64,000 bases of DNA from Microbacterium amylolyticum (GCF_011046975.1 NZ_CP049253.1:1302001-1366000); one strand, 5' to 3'; shown: positions 30,858 through 41,305, counted from the stretch's first letter. Numbers and translations are program-made. Notes: generated from the letters alone by a model not told the origin.

Positions 30858-33800
30858 TTAGCTCAGGACACGACGTCGACGAATGACGATCGCTGTTCCG
30901 GCCGCTGCGAACAGCAGACCAGCGGCGATCACCATGGCCGCGATCGATCCTCCTGTGGGGGCGAGGTCATCGCCGTCCGCGTCGGCTCCTCCCGGGCCGG
31001 GAGTACCGTCACTACCGGCCTGTGCCGAGGCACCAGCATCACTACCAGCCTCAGCATCAGCACCCGCATCGCTATCACCCGAGGCACCAGCATCACTACC
31101 AGCCTCAGCATCAGCACCCGCATCGCTATCACCCGAGGCACCAGCATCACTACCAGCCTCAGCATCAGCACCCGCATCGCTATCACCCGAGGCACCAGCA
31201 TCACTACCGGCCACAGCATCAGCACCCGCATCGCTATCACCCGAGGCACCAGCATCACTACCGGCCACAGCATCAGCACCCGCATCGCTATCACCCGAGG
31301 CACCAGCATCACTACCAGTCTCAGCATCAGCACCCGCATCGCTATCACCCGAGGCACCAGCATCACTACCAGCCTCAGCATCAGCACCCGCATCGCTATC
31401 ACCCGAGGCACCAGCATCACTACCGGCCTGAGCGTCGGCGTCCGCGTCGGTTCCGGCATCAGCCGTCACAACAGCGAAGGTATCCCAGGCGATCGATCCG
31501 TCTTCGTAAACAACGACGAAGCGGTGGTCGCCAACTTCCAGCTCCTCGGGGGCGACCGGCGCAATGCCGCCGTCCTCGACGATGAACGTTCCCAGCGCAG
31601 TCGGCTCGGAGAACGCGTATGCGTCCACTTCCTGACCCTCACGGTTGACGATCGTTGCGGGAAGCGCATCACCGCCGCGCACCTCCAGCCCGTCCTCGAG
31701 CAACGACGGGTCGCGGTTCTCGTCCGTCAGGTCAGCTTCCGTGGGAACACCCCGCGAAATCTCACCTTCGACAACCGACACCTCGGCCTCGACCGTCAGT
31801 TCTGTCGAGCTGAACGGTGTCTTGCCTTCGGCATCCCACTCCGTGGAGCCGTCGTCGCCCACCCATGCGTTGAGGTTCGCACCGAGCGTTCCCGCGAGCA
31901 CGCCGGAGACGGTGAACGTTCCTTCCGTGCTTGTGTCGACGTCGGCGATGTCCCACACAACAGGGAACGATGCCGTTCCGCGATCGAAGTGCAGGTTCGC
32001 TGCCACCTCGGCAGGAAGAGCCGCGGCAATCGCGTCCTCGTCGGAGCCCGTTGCCACCTCGGCAGATACCTCAGCGCTGACCGACGCGGCGTCCGCCTGA
32101 CGGATCTCGTCGTACTGCGCCTTGGTAAGTCCGATGACGCCACCGTGCTTTGTAGACGGAGCCAGATCAAAGTCCGGGCTGTCCAGCAGCTGCCAGGGCT
32201 CGTCAGCGTCGAGATCCGTCGAGATCAGCGGCTGGTAGCCGATGTCCGGAATCACATCCGCGTAGAGGTACCAGACATCTTCGCCGTGCTTCTGGAAGAT
32301 CGCGGGACCTTCGACGCCACCGGGGTTGCCGCCGGCGTACTCAGCACCGATCTGCTCCTGGGTGACGGTCCATTCGGTTCCGTCCTCCCACCAGCGCTCG
32401 GCATCCGTGACCTCCATGAACAGGCCGCGGCCCGTCGTGTTGTCCTTCGTAACGCGGTACGTCTTGCCATCGTTCTGCGTCATTGTCGTGTCGATCGTGA
32501 AGTGACCGTCATCAACGAACGCTCCGCCGAACTCCCACGTGTCCTGCGTGAAGTCGCGCGTTGCGCCCCACATCACACGGTGGTAGTTCTTGTCGCCCTC
32601 GCCCATCGACGACCAGTACATGACGAACGCGCCGTCACCCTCGCCGTAGAAATCGTCCACCCATGTGGCCTCGGGGGCCCACATCATGCCCATGTAGGGG
32701 GCGTCCGTGTCGGGTTCACCCGAGCTGTCGAGCGCAACGTCGAACTGGCGCTGCTCCGACCAGGTGATGAGGTCGTCCGACTCCCAGATGTTGATTTTGG
32801 TCGAGTAGTTGTCAGTCCAACCGCCCCATCCGGCGTCGTCCCCGCCGAACACGCGCAGGTCGGTTCCGAGAATGTAGTACTTCTCGGTCTCGGGACTGTA
32901 CGTGATGTACGGGTCGCGCACACCGGTTGTCGACAGGTGAGAACCGAGAATCGGCTCCCCGCCATTGAGACGGTCCCACTGCTCGGGGTTGTTTCCGCGC
33001 GAAACCGAGAGGTGGATCTTCTCGGCGTAACCGGCGGAGTCCTCGATGAAGTGGACCATGAGGTAGCCGTAGTCGTCCGTGGGCAGAGCCTGCGGAACGA
33101 GCGTGACATCAACCTCGATCGATACCGTCACACCGCGAACGGTGGCCGAGGCGACGAGCGTGCCATGAGCAGCATCCTCACCAGCGGCGGGAAGCTGTGC
33201 GACAGCGGCCGCGCCGTTGATGTCAACGAGATCGGTCTGTGACGCCCAGGTCACCGCGCCGCCATACGTGGGCAGCTGGGTGTGGGTGTCAGACAGCTCA
33301 ATGGGAGCAATGCTCTCGAGCAGTGTTGCCGAATACCCGCTAATTTCGTCTGCGTGGATCTGAGCGTCGTCGACGTTGATCTGATCGATTTCCTCCGCGC
33401 TGAGCGCGCGGTCGAAAGCACGGAACGTCGAAACAGCGCCGGCGAACAGCGGATCGGGGTACGGAGCACGCCCGATCGTGTTCATTGTCTGCTCAGCGAT
33501 ATCAGCGGGTGTGAGCGCGGTTGTCGCCTGTCCGACCAGCTTGCCGTCCAGGTACGTCGAGATCGTCTCGCCGTCAATAACGGAGGCCAGTGAGTACCAA
33601 CGGTCAGACTCGATCGCCGGCGCGGACGCCTGGGCCTCGTTCATCCCGTTTGCCTTGATCACCGTGCGGGGACTGTTGCGAGCGGAGGCGAACCAGTGCT
33701 CGCTCGTGTTGTCGCCGCCGATTTGCCATAGGAAGTTCCAACTGTTGAGAATCTCCTCGTCGGCGCGGAACTCCGTGACGATCGTCGCCTGCTCGACGTC

Positions 33801-36800
33801 CACCAGGATGTCGTCAGGAAGCGCGACCCAGGTCCCGTCACCGGGCTCCTGCGAGGTTCCGTCTCCGTTGAAGACGAGCGAGGAGTTGTCCCACTCCGCT
33901 TCGCCGTTGACGATTGCCTCGCCATCACCCGTTCCCGTGTTGGGAACCGTGACGCCGTCCGCTGGCTCCTCCACGAAGAGGAACTCCGCCACGGCGTCGC
34001 TGCCGCCGGCAGAGCCGGAAACTTCGACAGTGGTCGTGACCTCGCGGAACTGCGGTGCCAGCTCGTGCTCGCGCTCCATGTTGAATCGCGGGAGACCCTG
34101 GCTGGTCCAGTGCACGCGGTGCACGAACGCGTCGCGACCGCCGAGGCCCTTGTTGTGCGTGCGAACGTGGAACACCCAGATCTGGTTGCCATCTGCGTCG
34201 TAGGACCAGGCGCCGTGACCGGGGCCGAGCAGCCACTCACCCTCGAAGGGCTCGGACTTGTGCAGCGGATAGACGTGACGCTCCCACACCGAGGGGTCGG
34301 TGAGGTCGGCGCCGGATTCTGCCCACGCAAGACCCGTTGTGTAGGTGTCGCCGACGAGCGAGGCGGCGTACGGCATGAACACCTTGCCGTCACGGATGAA
34401 CAGGTTCTGTCCCTCCGCGATCATGTTGTCCCATGCGTACTCGGGCGCGATGATGCGAACAGGGTCGCTGGTCAGTCGCGTGGGGTTCGACGGGTCCATC
34501 TTCGCGATGAAAACGGAGCCGAGCATCTGCCAGGTGTAGTACCCCTGGCCCTCGTCAACGATGAACGACATGTCGAGGGAAATGCCCTCGAGGTCGTTCA
34601 GCGGTGAGCCGTCGGCGCGCAGAACATGCTCTGTCTGCGTCCAGCTCGCCGGGTCGCTCGGGTCGAGGTGGTTGCCCTCATCGTCCTGCATGAGCTGGAT
34701 GATGCTGGCGCGTCCGGACATGTAGTGCGGGTTGTTGCCGTAGCAAGGCATGAACAGAATCGACAGCTTGCCGTCGATCGTGTGGATCTCCGGTGCCCAG
34801 AAGCATCCGGTCATCACACCATCGTGGATTCCGCCCTCATACTGCGTGCCGTGGTGCACATCGCGGTCACCGCGCTTGAGAAGATCGACCTCGATCTCGA
34901 GGCCCTTCTCCTCATCGGCGAGTTCCTCGATCGTGTCGGCCATGCGCAGCGGCATTCCCGTAGGCTGACCCGAGTTGTTCGTGGGGTCGAGGTGAAGATC
35001 CTTCGTCGCGATCATCAGGAACTTCTGTTCGCCGTTGAAGTCGAACGGGACGATCATCGGGTCGGCACGCTCGTCGGCAAGCGGCCGGTGGTACTCGGCC
35101 TGGCGAACCGTTCCCGGCACCTCGTAGGTGCCCGGCTGTGAGGTGTCGATGGCGGCAATCGCCTCGGCATCCCACTCGATCGCCAGGTCGTTCGTCGAAC
35201 CGTCGTCGTAGACGAGGTCGATCTTCTCCGAGAGCGCAGAGGCGTCAAAAGCATCGCCCGTCTGCAGAGCGATGTGATCGTTCCACGACGCGTCGGTGTT
35301 GCGGATCGGGTTGAAACGGATCTCGAGACCGCGAGCAACCTCGTGGGTGACGGGAAGCACATTGCCCGACCGGAAGGCCGAGATGTCGCCCTCTGCATCG
35401 GCCCCGATGAGGTCAATGTGACCGCGAACAGGAGCCGAAACCTCGGCATCAACCGAGAAGGAATCGAACGTGGCCCAGTAGGGAGCGCCGACGTCGTTCT
35501 TCCACGTGACCACGTAGTGGCCCGATGTCTGGTCGTATGCGAAGGCCGGCTCGTTGACGCCGGAGGTCACACCCAGATTCAGCAGACCCAGTTCCGTGTA
35601 GTCGAGCAGGTTGTCCGTTTGCGCCAAGAGCACGCTTGATGCCTGCGTGCCATCGTTTCCGCCGCCACGCGTCTGCCGTGTCGACATCACACCGAAGGTG
35701 CGGTCATCGAGATAGGCAACGTGAGGGTCGATCAGGCTGCGCAACTGGTCGCTGCGCGTTCCGCGCGGCCCGGGGGGCTCCACGATGTGTGCGAAGAAAA
35801 TGCCGTATCCGTGGAACAGCGGCTCGCCGTCCAGAGCAAGGTGCATGCTCCGCGCGATGTCAGCGTTGTTCGCCTCGCCGGCGTTTGTGGGGTTGCGGTC
35901 GTACGCCAGCAGTTCGCGGGCGTCGTCCAGCAGGTCCACCTCGAAAGAACGAACGGTGGTTGCGCCGGTTGCCTCGTCACGGAACGTCACGTCGACAGTG
36001 GTCTCGCCGGATCCGGTGAGAACGCCATCGGCATAGTTCGCGCTGGTGTCAACCGCGTCGATGACCGTGCCGTGCGGTGCGGCAGGAATGGCGACGCCCG
36101 ATGCGAGAACGTGCGGAAGCACGAACCGCTGTGCGAGCCGGTCGATGCGCTCCTGCGCAGATTCGTCGCTCGGCGTGACCGTCACGTCAACGACGCGCTC
36201 GGCGCTGTAGCCGCGCACATCCGCAGTGGCCGTGAGCGTTGCGCTGGCGGCATCGCCGCCCTCGACGGGAGCGAAGACGGTGCCGTCGGCGGCGACGACG
36301 CTCTCGTCGCTCGATGTCCATGTGACCTTGCCACCGCCGGTGGGAAGGTCGATATCGGTGTTCGTCGTGATCTCGCTTTCGATGTCGAGGGCGTCGACGA
36401 GACCCTGTGCTTCAGCGGCGAACGCCTCAGCATGGATCTCGGCGTCGAGTCGTTCGACGCTCGCCACCTCATCGGCACCGAGAGCGCGGTCGTACACCCG
36501 GAAGGATGCGACCTCGCCCGCGAAAAGCGGATCGGGCCATGGTGCATAGCCGATCGTGTTAAAAGTCTGGTCCTCGACGGCGCCGGGAGAGTGAGGCATG
36601 GCGCCAGACATTACCAGGTTTCCATCGATGTAGAAGTGTGCCTGATTGGCCTCACCATCGATCACAGAGGTCACGTTGACCCACTCGTCAGCAGCCAGAG
36701 TGCGGCTCGACTGCAGCAGGCGCTCGTCGCCGGCGTCCTTGATACCGACGAGCGGCGTGCGGCTGCCCTGTGCCTGATTCAGGCTCGAAAAGAAGTACTC

Positions 36801-37202
36801 GTCCTGATTGGTCTGACCTCCGAAGTTCCAGAGGAAGTGCCACCCGTCGAGGGCGGCCTGTGACGGCTTGACCTCGATGGAGATGGTGGCCGACTCGGCT
36901 CCGATGAGCATCTCGTCCGGGAGGCGAACGAAGTTTCCGCTGCCGTCCTTGGGGCCACCGCGAAGGGTGAGAGACGTATCGGTCCAGTCCCCCTCTTGGC
37001 CGCGCACAACAGCGGCGGGACCGAATGCGTCACCTGCCGCGTTCGCCACCTCCTGGCCATCGTGCTGATCGAAGAGGTAGTGAGCCAGTGGGCCCTCCCC
37101 CTCCTGCGCAATCGCTGGCGCTGCCGCGAGCGTGGCGGCGCCGAGACCGAGCGCTGCCGTGAAGGCAACAGCCGATCTCATGACTTTTCGTCGCTCTCGC
37201 AT
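30858..37202 (-). CDS. Cell-wall-anchored tandem GH43-type glycan-degrading protein (LAPTG)
   Basis: A 2114-residue surface protein. Signal peptide residues 1-32 (MRERRKVMRS, ending APAIAQ). LamG-like lectin domain 1 is at ~38-240 and an Ig-like domain at ~260-370. A first five-bladed GH43-like propeller lies at ~430-1040, with VHHGTQYEGGIHDGVMTGCFWAPEI. LamG-like domain 2 is at ~1070-1280. A second GH43 propeller at ~1375-1690 has STTGVRDPYITYSPETEKYYILGT and GMMWAPEATW. An Ig-like/Big_4 segment follows, then 18-residue Asp/Ala/Gly/Ser repeats at ~1921-2058. LAPTG near residue 2078, a hydrophobic helix and RRRR complete a sortase signal. GAAGGAG precedes the ATG. The GH43 family includes arabinanases and xylosidases, so plant or mucin glycan attack at the wall is likely. 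Confidence 0.9.
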   Translation of the reverse strand: MRERRKVMRSAVAFTAALGLGAATLAAAPAIAQEGEGPLAHYLFDQHDGQEVANAAGDAFGPAAVVRGQEGDWTDTSLTLRGGPKDGSGNFVRLPDEMLIGAESATISIEVKPSQAALDGWHFLWNFGGQTNQDEYFFSSLNQAQGSRTPLVGIKDAGDERLLQSSRTLAADEWVNVTSVIDGEANQAHFYIDGNLVMSGAMPHSPGAVEDQTFNTIGYAPWPDPLFAGEVASFRVYDRALGADEVASVERLDAEIHAEAFAAEAQGLVDALDIESEITTNTDIDLPTGGGKVTWTSSDESVVAADGTVFAPVEGGDAASATLTATADVRGYSAERVVDVTVTPSDESAQERIDRLAQRFVLPHVLASGVAIPAAPHGTVIDAVDTSANYADGVLTGSGETTVDVTFRDEATGATTVRSFEVDLLDDARELLAYDRNPTNAGEANNADIARSMHLALDGEPLFHGYGIFFAHIVEPPGPRGTRSDQLRSLIDPHVAYLDDRTFGVMSTRQTRGGGNDGTQASSVLLAQTDNLLDYTELGLLNLGVTSGVNEPAFAYDQTSGHYVVTWKNDVGAPYWATFDSFSVDAEVSAPVRGHIDLIGADAEGDISAFRSGNVLPVTHEVARGLEIRFNPIRNTDASWNDHIALQTGDAFDASALSEKIDLVYDDGSTNDLAIEWDAEAIAAIDTSQPGTYEVPGTVRQAEYHRPLADERADPMIVPFDFNGEQKFLMIATKDLHLDPTNNSGQPTGMPLRMADTIEELADEEKGLEIEVDLLKRGDRDVHHGTQYEGGIHDGVMTGCFWAPEIHTIDGKLSILFMPCYGNNPHYMSGRASIIQLMQDDEGNHLDPSDPASWTQTEHVLRADGSPLNDLEGISLDMSFIVDEGQGYYTWQMLGSVFIAKMDPSNPTRLTSDPVRIIAPEYAWDNMIAEGQNLFIRDGKVFMPYAASLVGDTYTTGLAWAESGADLTDPSVWERHVYPLHKSEPFEGEWLLGPGHGAWSYDADGNQIWVFHVRTHNKGLGGRDAFVHRVHWTSQGLPRFNMEREHELAPQFREVTTTVEVSGSAGGSDAVAEFLFVEEPADGVTVPNTGTGDGEAIVNGEAEWDNSSLVFNGDGTSQEPGDGTWVALPDDILVDVEQATIVTEFRADEEILNSWNFLWQIGGDNTSEHWFASARNSPRTVIKANGMNEAQASAPAIESDRWYSLASVIDGETISTYLDGKLVGQATTALTPADIAEQTMNTIGRAPYPDPLFAGAVSTFRAFDRALSAEEIDQINVDDAQIHADEISGYSATLLESIAPIELSDTHTQLPTYGGAVTWASQTDLVDINGAAAVAQLPAAGEDAAHGTLVASATVRGVTVSIEVDVTLVPQALPTDDYGYLMVHFIEDSAGYAEKIHLSVSRGNNPEQWDRLNGGEPILGSHLSTTGVRDPYITYSPETEKYYILGTDLRVFGGDDAGWGGWTDNYSTKINIWESDDLITWSEQRQFDVALDSSGEPDTDAPYMGMMWAPEATWVDDFYGEGDGAFVMYWSSMGEGDKNYHRVMWGATRDFTQDTWEFGGAFVDDGHFTIDTTMTQNDGKTYRVTKDNTTGRGLFMEVTDAERWWEDGTEWTVTQEQIGAEYAGGNPGGVEGPAIFQKHGEDVWYLYADVIPDIGYQPLISTDLDADEPWQLLDSPDFDLAPSTKHGGVIGLTKAQYDEIRQADAASVSAEVSAEVATGSDEDAIAAALPAEVAANLHFDRGTASFPVVWDIADVDTSTEGTFTVSGVLAGTLGANLNAWVGDDGSTEWDAEGKTPFSSTELTVEAEVSVVEGEISRGVPTEADLTDENRDPSLLEDGLEVRGGDALPATIVNREGQEVDAYAFSEPTALGTFIVEDGGIAPVAPEELEVGDHRFVVVYEDGSIAWDTFAVVTADAGTDADADAQAGSDAGASGDSDAGADAEAGSDAGASGDSDAGADAETGSDAGASGDSDAGADAVAGSDAGASGDSDAGADAVAGSDAGASGDSDAGADAEAGSDAGASGDSDAGADAEAGSDAGASGDSDAGADAEAGSDAGASAQAGSDGTPGPGGADADGDDLAPTGGSIAAMVIAAGLLFAAAGTAIVIRRRRVLS
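31031..31436 (-). repeat. 54-bp tandem repeats in the GH43 gene
   Basis: Seven full copies plus a partial one of a 54-base unit encode GSDAGASGDSDAGADAEA with minor changes (E, T or V at one site). Copies are nearly identical, so the array should expand and contract. It forms an acidic, flexible stalk before the LAPTG anchor. Because 54 is divisible by three, all frames stay open across it. Confidence 0.95.
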
Positions 37203-37380
37203 GGACTCTCCTTCGAGTCTGTTTCAGGCGTTTCCACGCCTCCGCGCTTCTCTGCGCGGCGAGGACTTCCACGAGCACGCGCCGCGGAATCGCAAGCGTG
37301 TTACCGGGAACATCCTGGTGAACCTTAGCGAATGCTGAGGAGGACGGTCAACCCTCGGAGCCCAGATACCCGTTATGTGA
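37203..37380. other. Promoter region of the GH43 gene
   Basis: It holds the promoter and ribosome binding site of the surface protein. No gene or clear palindrome is seen. Confidence 0.4.
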
Positions 37381-37419
37381 CGCCTGCCGGCTCAGGCCCG
37401 GGAAACGAGTCGGCAGGCG
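37381..37419. terminator. Hairpin after the amidase pseudogene
   Basis: CGCCTGCCG and its complement flank 21 bases, just beyond the amidase remnant on the minus strand. Confidence 0.6.
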
Positions 37420-37424
37420 AGCCC

Positions 37425-38234
37425 CTACGGCGGCGGGGTCGCCGGCGGCGCAGAACGCCGCCGCGATGTGGCCTCAAACGCCACGCTCAGTTCGAGCAAA
37501 GCCGTGTCGTCGTATGCGCGCCCAGCGAATGTCAGACCGGACGGCATGCGGGTGTCCGCCATCAGACCCATCGGAACCGTCACGGTCGGTACGCCGAAAT
37601 GACGGATCGCCAGATTTCCGTTCGCCACCCACACACCGTTGCGCCACACCGCGTCCGCTGACGAGGGGTTGACGTCCATATCCGCGCGTCCCACATCCGC
37701 CATCGTCGGGAACACAACGGCGTCCAATCCGAGCCGGTCCATCCACGCCTCAAGATCGACGCTCCGCGTCTCTTCGAGGCCCCGCACCCCGTCCTCCAGC
37801 TCCGGAATGTCTGTTATCTCGGCGATCGCGCGTGACCGAATCAGCTCCGGGTACTCCGCGATGTCGTCGTCGAAGCCGGTGTAGCAATCGGGAAGCGCCC
37901 GGCCGATCCCCCTCGGCGTTGGACACCAGCGGGAAGTCCACCTCGATCACGGTGGCACCCGCGGCCTCGAGATCGGCGTTGATATACATCCGCGAAACAC
38001 CGACGTCCATGGTGGGAACAAGCGGCCAGTTCCCGCCCACGGAGATCACGCCGCGCGAGGGTGTGTACGCGCACAGGGCGTTACAGGCGGCAGGGGCACG
38101 GCCACTCGACCATGTCTCCTCCCCGAGCCCGAAGGCCGCGAGACTGGCAGCGGTGGCTGTTCCAGACCCGTTGTTCGACCATCCGCGAGCGCATCCTGGA
38201 GTTCAGCGATTGACGCCTCCCACACCTGGATCAC
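37425..38234 (-). pseudogene. Amidase signature family pseudogene
   Basis: The remnant starts with GTG at 38234 (IQVWEASIAELQDALADGRTT), overlapping the stop of the deiminase fragment. A deletion then joins it, in another frame, to the catalytic region [22 protein letters not shown] and TPSRGVISVGGNWPLVPTMDV. A second loss follows, after which NADLEAAGATVIEVDFPLVSN appears. A frameshift near 37850 leads to the intact C-terminus, VDLEAWMDRLGLDAVVFPTMADV and VPMGLMADTRMPSGLTFAGRAY. The full protein would be near 550 residues; about half is missing. Together with the deiminase it looks like an agmatine/putrescine degradation cassette. Confidence 0.85.
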
Positions 38235-38615
38235 AATGCCACCGCCGGCTGCTGCTGGGTGATGCAGTGGATCCCGCCCCCACGCGCGAAAATCTCCCGC
38301 GCGTCAACGGTGGTGACCGTTCGGCCCGGATAGACGCCCTCAAGGACCTCACGAGCGACCGCATCGGCTTCGGGTTCTCCGAAGACACAGGCCACAACAC
38401 CACCGTTAACGACCAAATGGTTGACGTAGCTCCAGTCGGTCCAGCCCTCCGCGTCGCGGCGAGTCTTCGGAGCGGGCAGATCGACGATCTCGAACGCACG
38501 CCCGGATGCGTCCGTCTGTTCGGCGATTACGCTGCGCAGCTCCCGGGTAACGGCGTAGTCGGGGTGCGAGGAGTCGCGCTGATCGTGGAGCAGGACGACG
38601 CCCGGAGACGGAATG
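38231..38615 (-). pseudogene. Agmatine deiminase family, C-terminal fragment
   Basis: An open frame without a start, covering the last ~128 residues of a peptidyl-arginine/agmatine deiminase. It reads RAFEIVDLPAPKT, DWSYVNHLVVNGGVVACVFGEP, and the catalytic Cys motif ARGGGIHCITQQQPA. The N-terminal two thirds are absent; the fragment begins directly beside the rplA terminator. Its stop overlaps the amidase start (GTGA), which preserves the old operon. The missing part carries the first catalytic residues, so it cannot be active. Confidence 0.85.
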
Positions 38616-38628
38616 GTCGCCCCTAAAA

Positions 38629-38669
38629 CGTCGAAAACCCCGCCGCGAAACGCGACGGGGTTTTCGACG
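38629..38669. terminator. Terminator of the rplK-rplA operon
   Basis: A perfect 14-bp stem (CGTCGAAAACCCCG / CGGGGTTTTCGACG) with a 13-nt loop directly after the rplA stop. Confidence 0.88.
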
Positions 38670-38676
38670 AACGAGA

Positions 38677-39375
38677 TCAGGCCGATGCGGAGATCGAGCT
38701 GACGTCGAGCGGGATACCGGGGCCGAACGTGGTCGACACCGAGCCCTTCTGAATGTAACGACCCTTTGCCGAAGCCGGCTTCAGGCGGACGACCTCTTCG
38801 AGGGCGGCCTGGATGTTCTCATCCAGCTGCGCAACGTCGAACGATGCCTTGCCAACGATGAAGTGCAGGTTGGCGTGCTTGTCGACACGGAAGTCGATCT
38901 TGCCGCCCTTGATCTCCTCAACCGCCTTCGCGGGGTTCGGAGTAACGGTGCCCGTCTTCGGGTTCGGCATCAGACCACGGGGGCCGAGGACCTTACCGAG
39001 GCGACCAACCTGGCCCATGAGTTCCGGAACGGCAACAGCCGCGTCGAAGTCGGTCCAGCCATCAGCAACGCGCTGGATGAGCTCGGCGCCGCCGACCTCG
39101 TCAGCGCCCGCTGCGATGGCGGCCTCAGCCGCTGCACCGTTAGCGAACACGATGACCTTGGCGGTCTTACCCGTGCCGTGGGGAAGCATGACCGTGCCGC
39201 GGACCATCTGGTCCGCCTTGCGCGGGTCAACAGCGAGCTTGAGGGCAACCTCAACCGTCGAGTTGAACTTCTTGGAACCTGTCTCCTTGGCCAGCGCGAC
39301 GGCCTCGGTGGGCGTGTAGAACTTGCCCTCCTCGACCTTGGCAGCTGCGGAGTTGTAAACCTTGGACTTAGCCAT
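38677..39375 (-). CDS. rplA: 50S ribosomal protein L1
   Basis: A 232-residue L1-stalk protein that binds 23S rRNA. The N-terminal half begins [20 protein letters not shown], and the family signature region is [21 protein letters not shown], seen as [12 protein letters not shown] chose ATG at 39375. It follows rplK by 13 bases in the universal L11-L1 operon, and a strong terminator lies after it. Confidence 0.98.
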   Translation of the reverse strand: MAKSKVYNSAAAKVEEGKFYTPTEAVALAKETGSKKFNSTVEVALKLAVDPRKADQMVRGTVMLPHGTGKTAKVIVFANGAAAEAAIAAGADEVGGAELIQRVADGWTDFDAAVAVPELMGQVGRLGKVLGPRGLMPNPKTGTVTPNPAKAVEEIKGGKIDFRVDKHANLHFIVGKASFDVAQLDENIQAALEEVVRLKPASAKGRYIQKGSVSTTFGPGIPLDVSSISASA

Positions 39376-39388
39376 TTTCTGTACTCCC

Positions 39389-39820
39389 TCAGCCCTCAAC
39401 CGTGATGCCCATGGAGCGGGCAGTTCCGGCGATGATCTTCGACGCGGCTTCGAGGTCGTTCGCGTTCAGGTCGGGCTCCTTGGTCTTGGCGATTTCCTCG
39501 ACCTGGGCCTTCGTGATCTTCGCGACCTTGACCGTGTGCGGCGTTGCCGAACCGGACTTCACGCCAGCAGCCTTCTTGATCAGCTCTGCTGCCGGAGGAG
39601 TCTTGAGCGTGAAGGTGAAGCTGCGGTCCTCGTAGACGGTGATCTCAACGGGGACGACGTTGCCACGCTGCTGCTCAGTAGCAGCGTTGTACGCCTTGCA
39701 GAACTCCATGATGTTGACGCCGTGCTGACCCAGAGCGGGTCCGATGGGCGGCGCCGGGTTGGCCTGGCCGGCCTGGATCTGGAGCTTGATGAGCCCCGTC
39801 ACCTTTTTCTTAGGTGCCAT
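39389..39820 (-). CDS. rplK: 50S ribosomal protein L11
   Basis: A 143-residue protein of the GTPase-associated centre. Signatures are [22 protein letters not shown] and [19 protein letters not shown] chose ATG at 39820 (MAPKKKVTG), with GAAAGGAAG upstream; the longer frame is a non-conserved Arg-rich extension. A 146-base gap from nusG may hold a second promoter for rplK-rplA. Confidence 0.98.
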
Positions 39821-39966
39821 GTTTCTTCCTTTCGTCGAGCACGTGCCGTGTGCACGCGCCCTCCCACACCGGGAGCGGCGTGGTGGCGGTATACGCGCGG
39901 AAGCGCGCAAACCCGGATGTTAACCGGGAAGACTGGAGAAAACCAGAGTGCGTGAGCCCCGAAGGG

Positions 39967-40923
39967 TCACTGCATCTTGGAGACCTGGTCGAACGAGAGT
40001 TCAACCGGAGTCTCGCGCTCAAAGAGCGAAACGAGCACCGTGAGCTTGCCACTGGTCGGGTTGATCTCGCTGATCGAACCGGGAAGGCCAGCGAACGAGC
40101 CGTCCTTGATGGTGATCGTCTCGCCGATTTCGAAGTCGATTTCGGCGGGAATCGAACGGTCGGCGTTGATCTGCTTGGCGCGCGCATCGCCAGCGGCGGC
40201 CTTCTCGGCCTCCTTGATCTCGGCAAGCGGCTTCAGCATGCTGAAGGCCTCTTCGAAACGCAGAGCAACGGGCTGGTGCGCGTTGCCAACGAATCCGGTC
40301 ACGCCGGGTGTGTGGCGAACAACGGACCAGGTGTCCTCGTTAAGCTCCATGCGCACGAGCACATATCCGGGGATACGAACGCGGGTGACCATCTTGCGCT
40401 GGCCGTTCTTGATCTCAACGACATCTTCCATCGGTACTTCGACCTGGTAGATGTCGTCTTCCACCTCGAGCGTCGACTTGCGCTGCTCGATGTTGGCCTT
40501 GACCTTGCGCTCGAAACCGGCGTACGAGTGGATCACATACCACTTTCCTTCGAGCGTGCGAAGCTCGGCGCGGAACTCGGCGTACGGGTCTTCATCGACG
40601 GGCTCGGCAGCCGCGTCGGCGACCTCTGCCGCGGAGTCTTCCTGCGCGTCCTCGTTGAGGACCTCCGCTGCCGCCTCGACCTCTGCGGTCTCGTCGATGT
40701 TCAGTGCGTCGTTCACGATGGCGTCTGCCTCCGGGTCTGCAATAGAGAAGTCTTCGTTGTCAACGATCGCGCCGCCGTCGTCGATATGCATCGCGACGAT
40801 CTCGGCAGCAGAAGTCGACTTCTCCTCGCTCGCGAGCGTGTCGCCCGTCTGCGCCTCGTCCGACTCGCTGGACTGCTCTGCGGCCGGCGCCCAGTCTGCG
40901 TCGTCTGCATGCTTGTCGGACAC
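39967..40923 (-). CDS. nusG: Transcription termination/antitermination protein NusG
   Basis: A 318-residue NusG. The first ~125 residues are a very acidic, Ala/Glu/Asp-rich extension typical of Microbacteriaceae. The NGN domain follows ([50 protein letters not shown]), then the KOW domain ([21 protein letters not shown]). It modulates RNA polymerase elongation and Rho action. It follows secE by 11 bases in the conserved secE-nusG pair. Confidence 0.97.
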   Translation of the reverse strand: MSDKHADDADWAPAAEQSSESDEAQTGDTLASEEKSTSAAEIVAMHIDDGGAIVDNEDFSIADPEADAIVNDALNIDETAEVEAAAEVLNEDAQEDSAAEVADAAAEPVDEDPYAEFRAELRTLEGKWYVIHSYAGFERKVKANIEQRKSTLEVEDDIYQVEVPMEDVVEIKNGQRKMVTRVRIPGYVLVRMELNEDTWSVVRHTPGVTGFVGNAHQPVALRFEEAFSMLKPLAEIKEAEKAAAGDARAKQINADRSIPAEIDFEIGETITIKDGSFAGLPGSISEINPTSGKLTVLVSLFERETPVELSFDQVSKMQ

Positions 40924-40934
40924 GTGGTGCTCCC

Positions 40935-41195
40935 TTAAGAAATGTTCGGGTTGCCGAAGACGAACTTGTTGACCTCGGCGAAGATCCAGTCCATACCGAA
41001 GATGATCGCCATCATCACGACGACGAACCCCAGCACAACACTGGTGAACTTCAGAAGTTCTTTGCGGGTCGGTGTAACGACCTTGCGCAGTTCAGCGATG
41101 ACCTCACGGAAGAAGATCAGGATGCGGGCGAAGAAGTTGGGCTTCTTCGCGACGCTCGCACTCGCTGCTGCGCCGCCGATGGCTTCCTGAGACAT
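40935..41195 (-). CDS. secE: Preprotein translocase subunit SecE
   Basis: An 86-residue single-span membrane protein, the SecE subunit of the SecYEG channel. The conserved amphipathic segment [24 protein letters not shown] precedes one hydrophobic helix ([20 protein letters not shown]). It lies between tRNA-Trp and nusG, the standard actinobacterial arrangement. Confidence 0.97.
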   Translation of the reverse strand: MSQEAIGGAAASASVAKKPNFFARILIFFREVIAELRKVVTPTRKELLKFTSVVLGFVVVMMAIIFGMDWIFAEVNKFVFGNPNIS

Positions 41196-41232
41196 TCGTC
41201 ACCTTTCGTGAGTCAGCTGATGCGCTGACGCG

Positions 41233-41305
<73 letters not shown>

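Noticed and set aside
31031..31436. CRISPR-like array
   Set aside because: Repeats are directly adjacent without unique spacers and encode protein, so it is a coding minisatellite.
31022..31585. Long plus-strand frame of His/Gln/Pro repeats
   Set aside because: It is the antisense frame of the 54-base coding repeats in the GH43 gene; open only because the unit is a multiple of three.
31524..33242. Plus-strand 572-codon frame
   Set aside because: Antisense to the second GH43 domain region; no recognisable motif.
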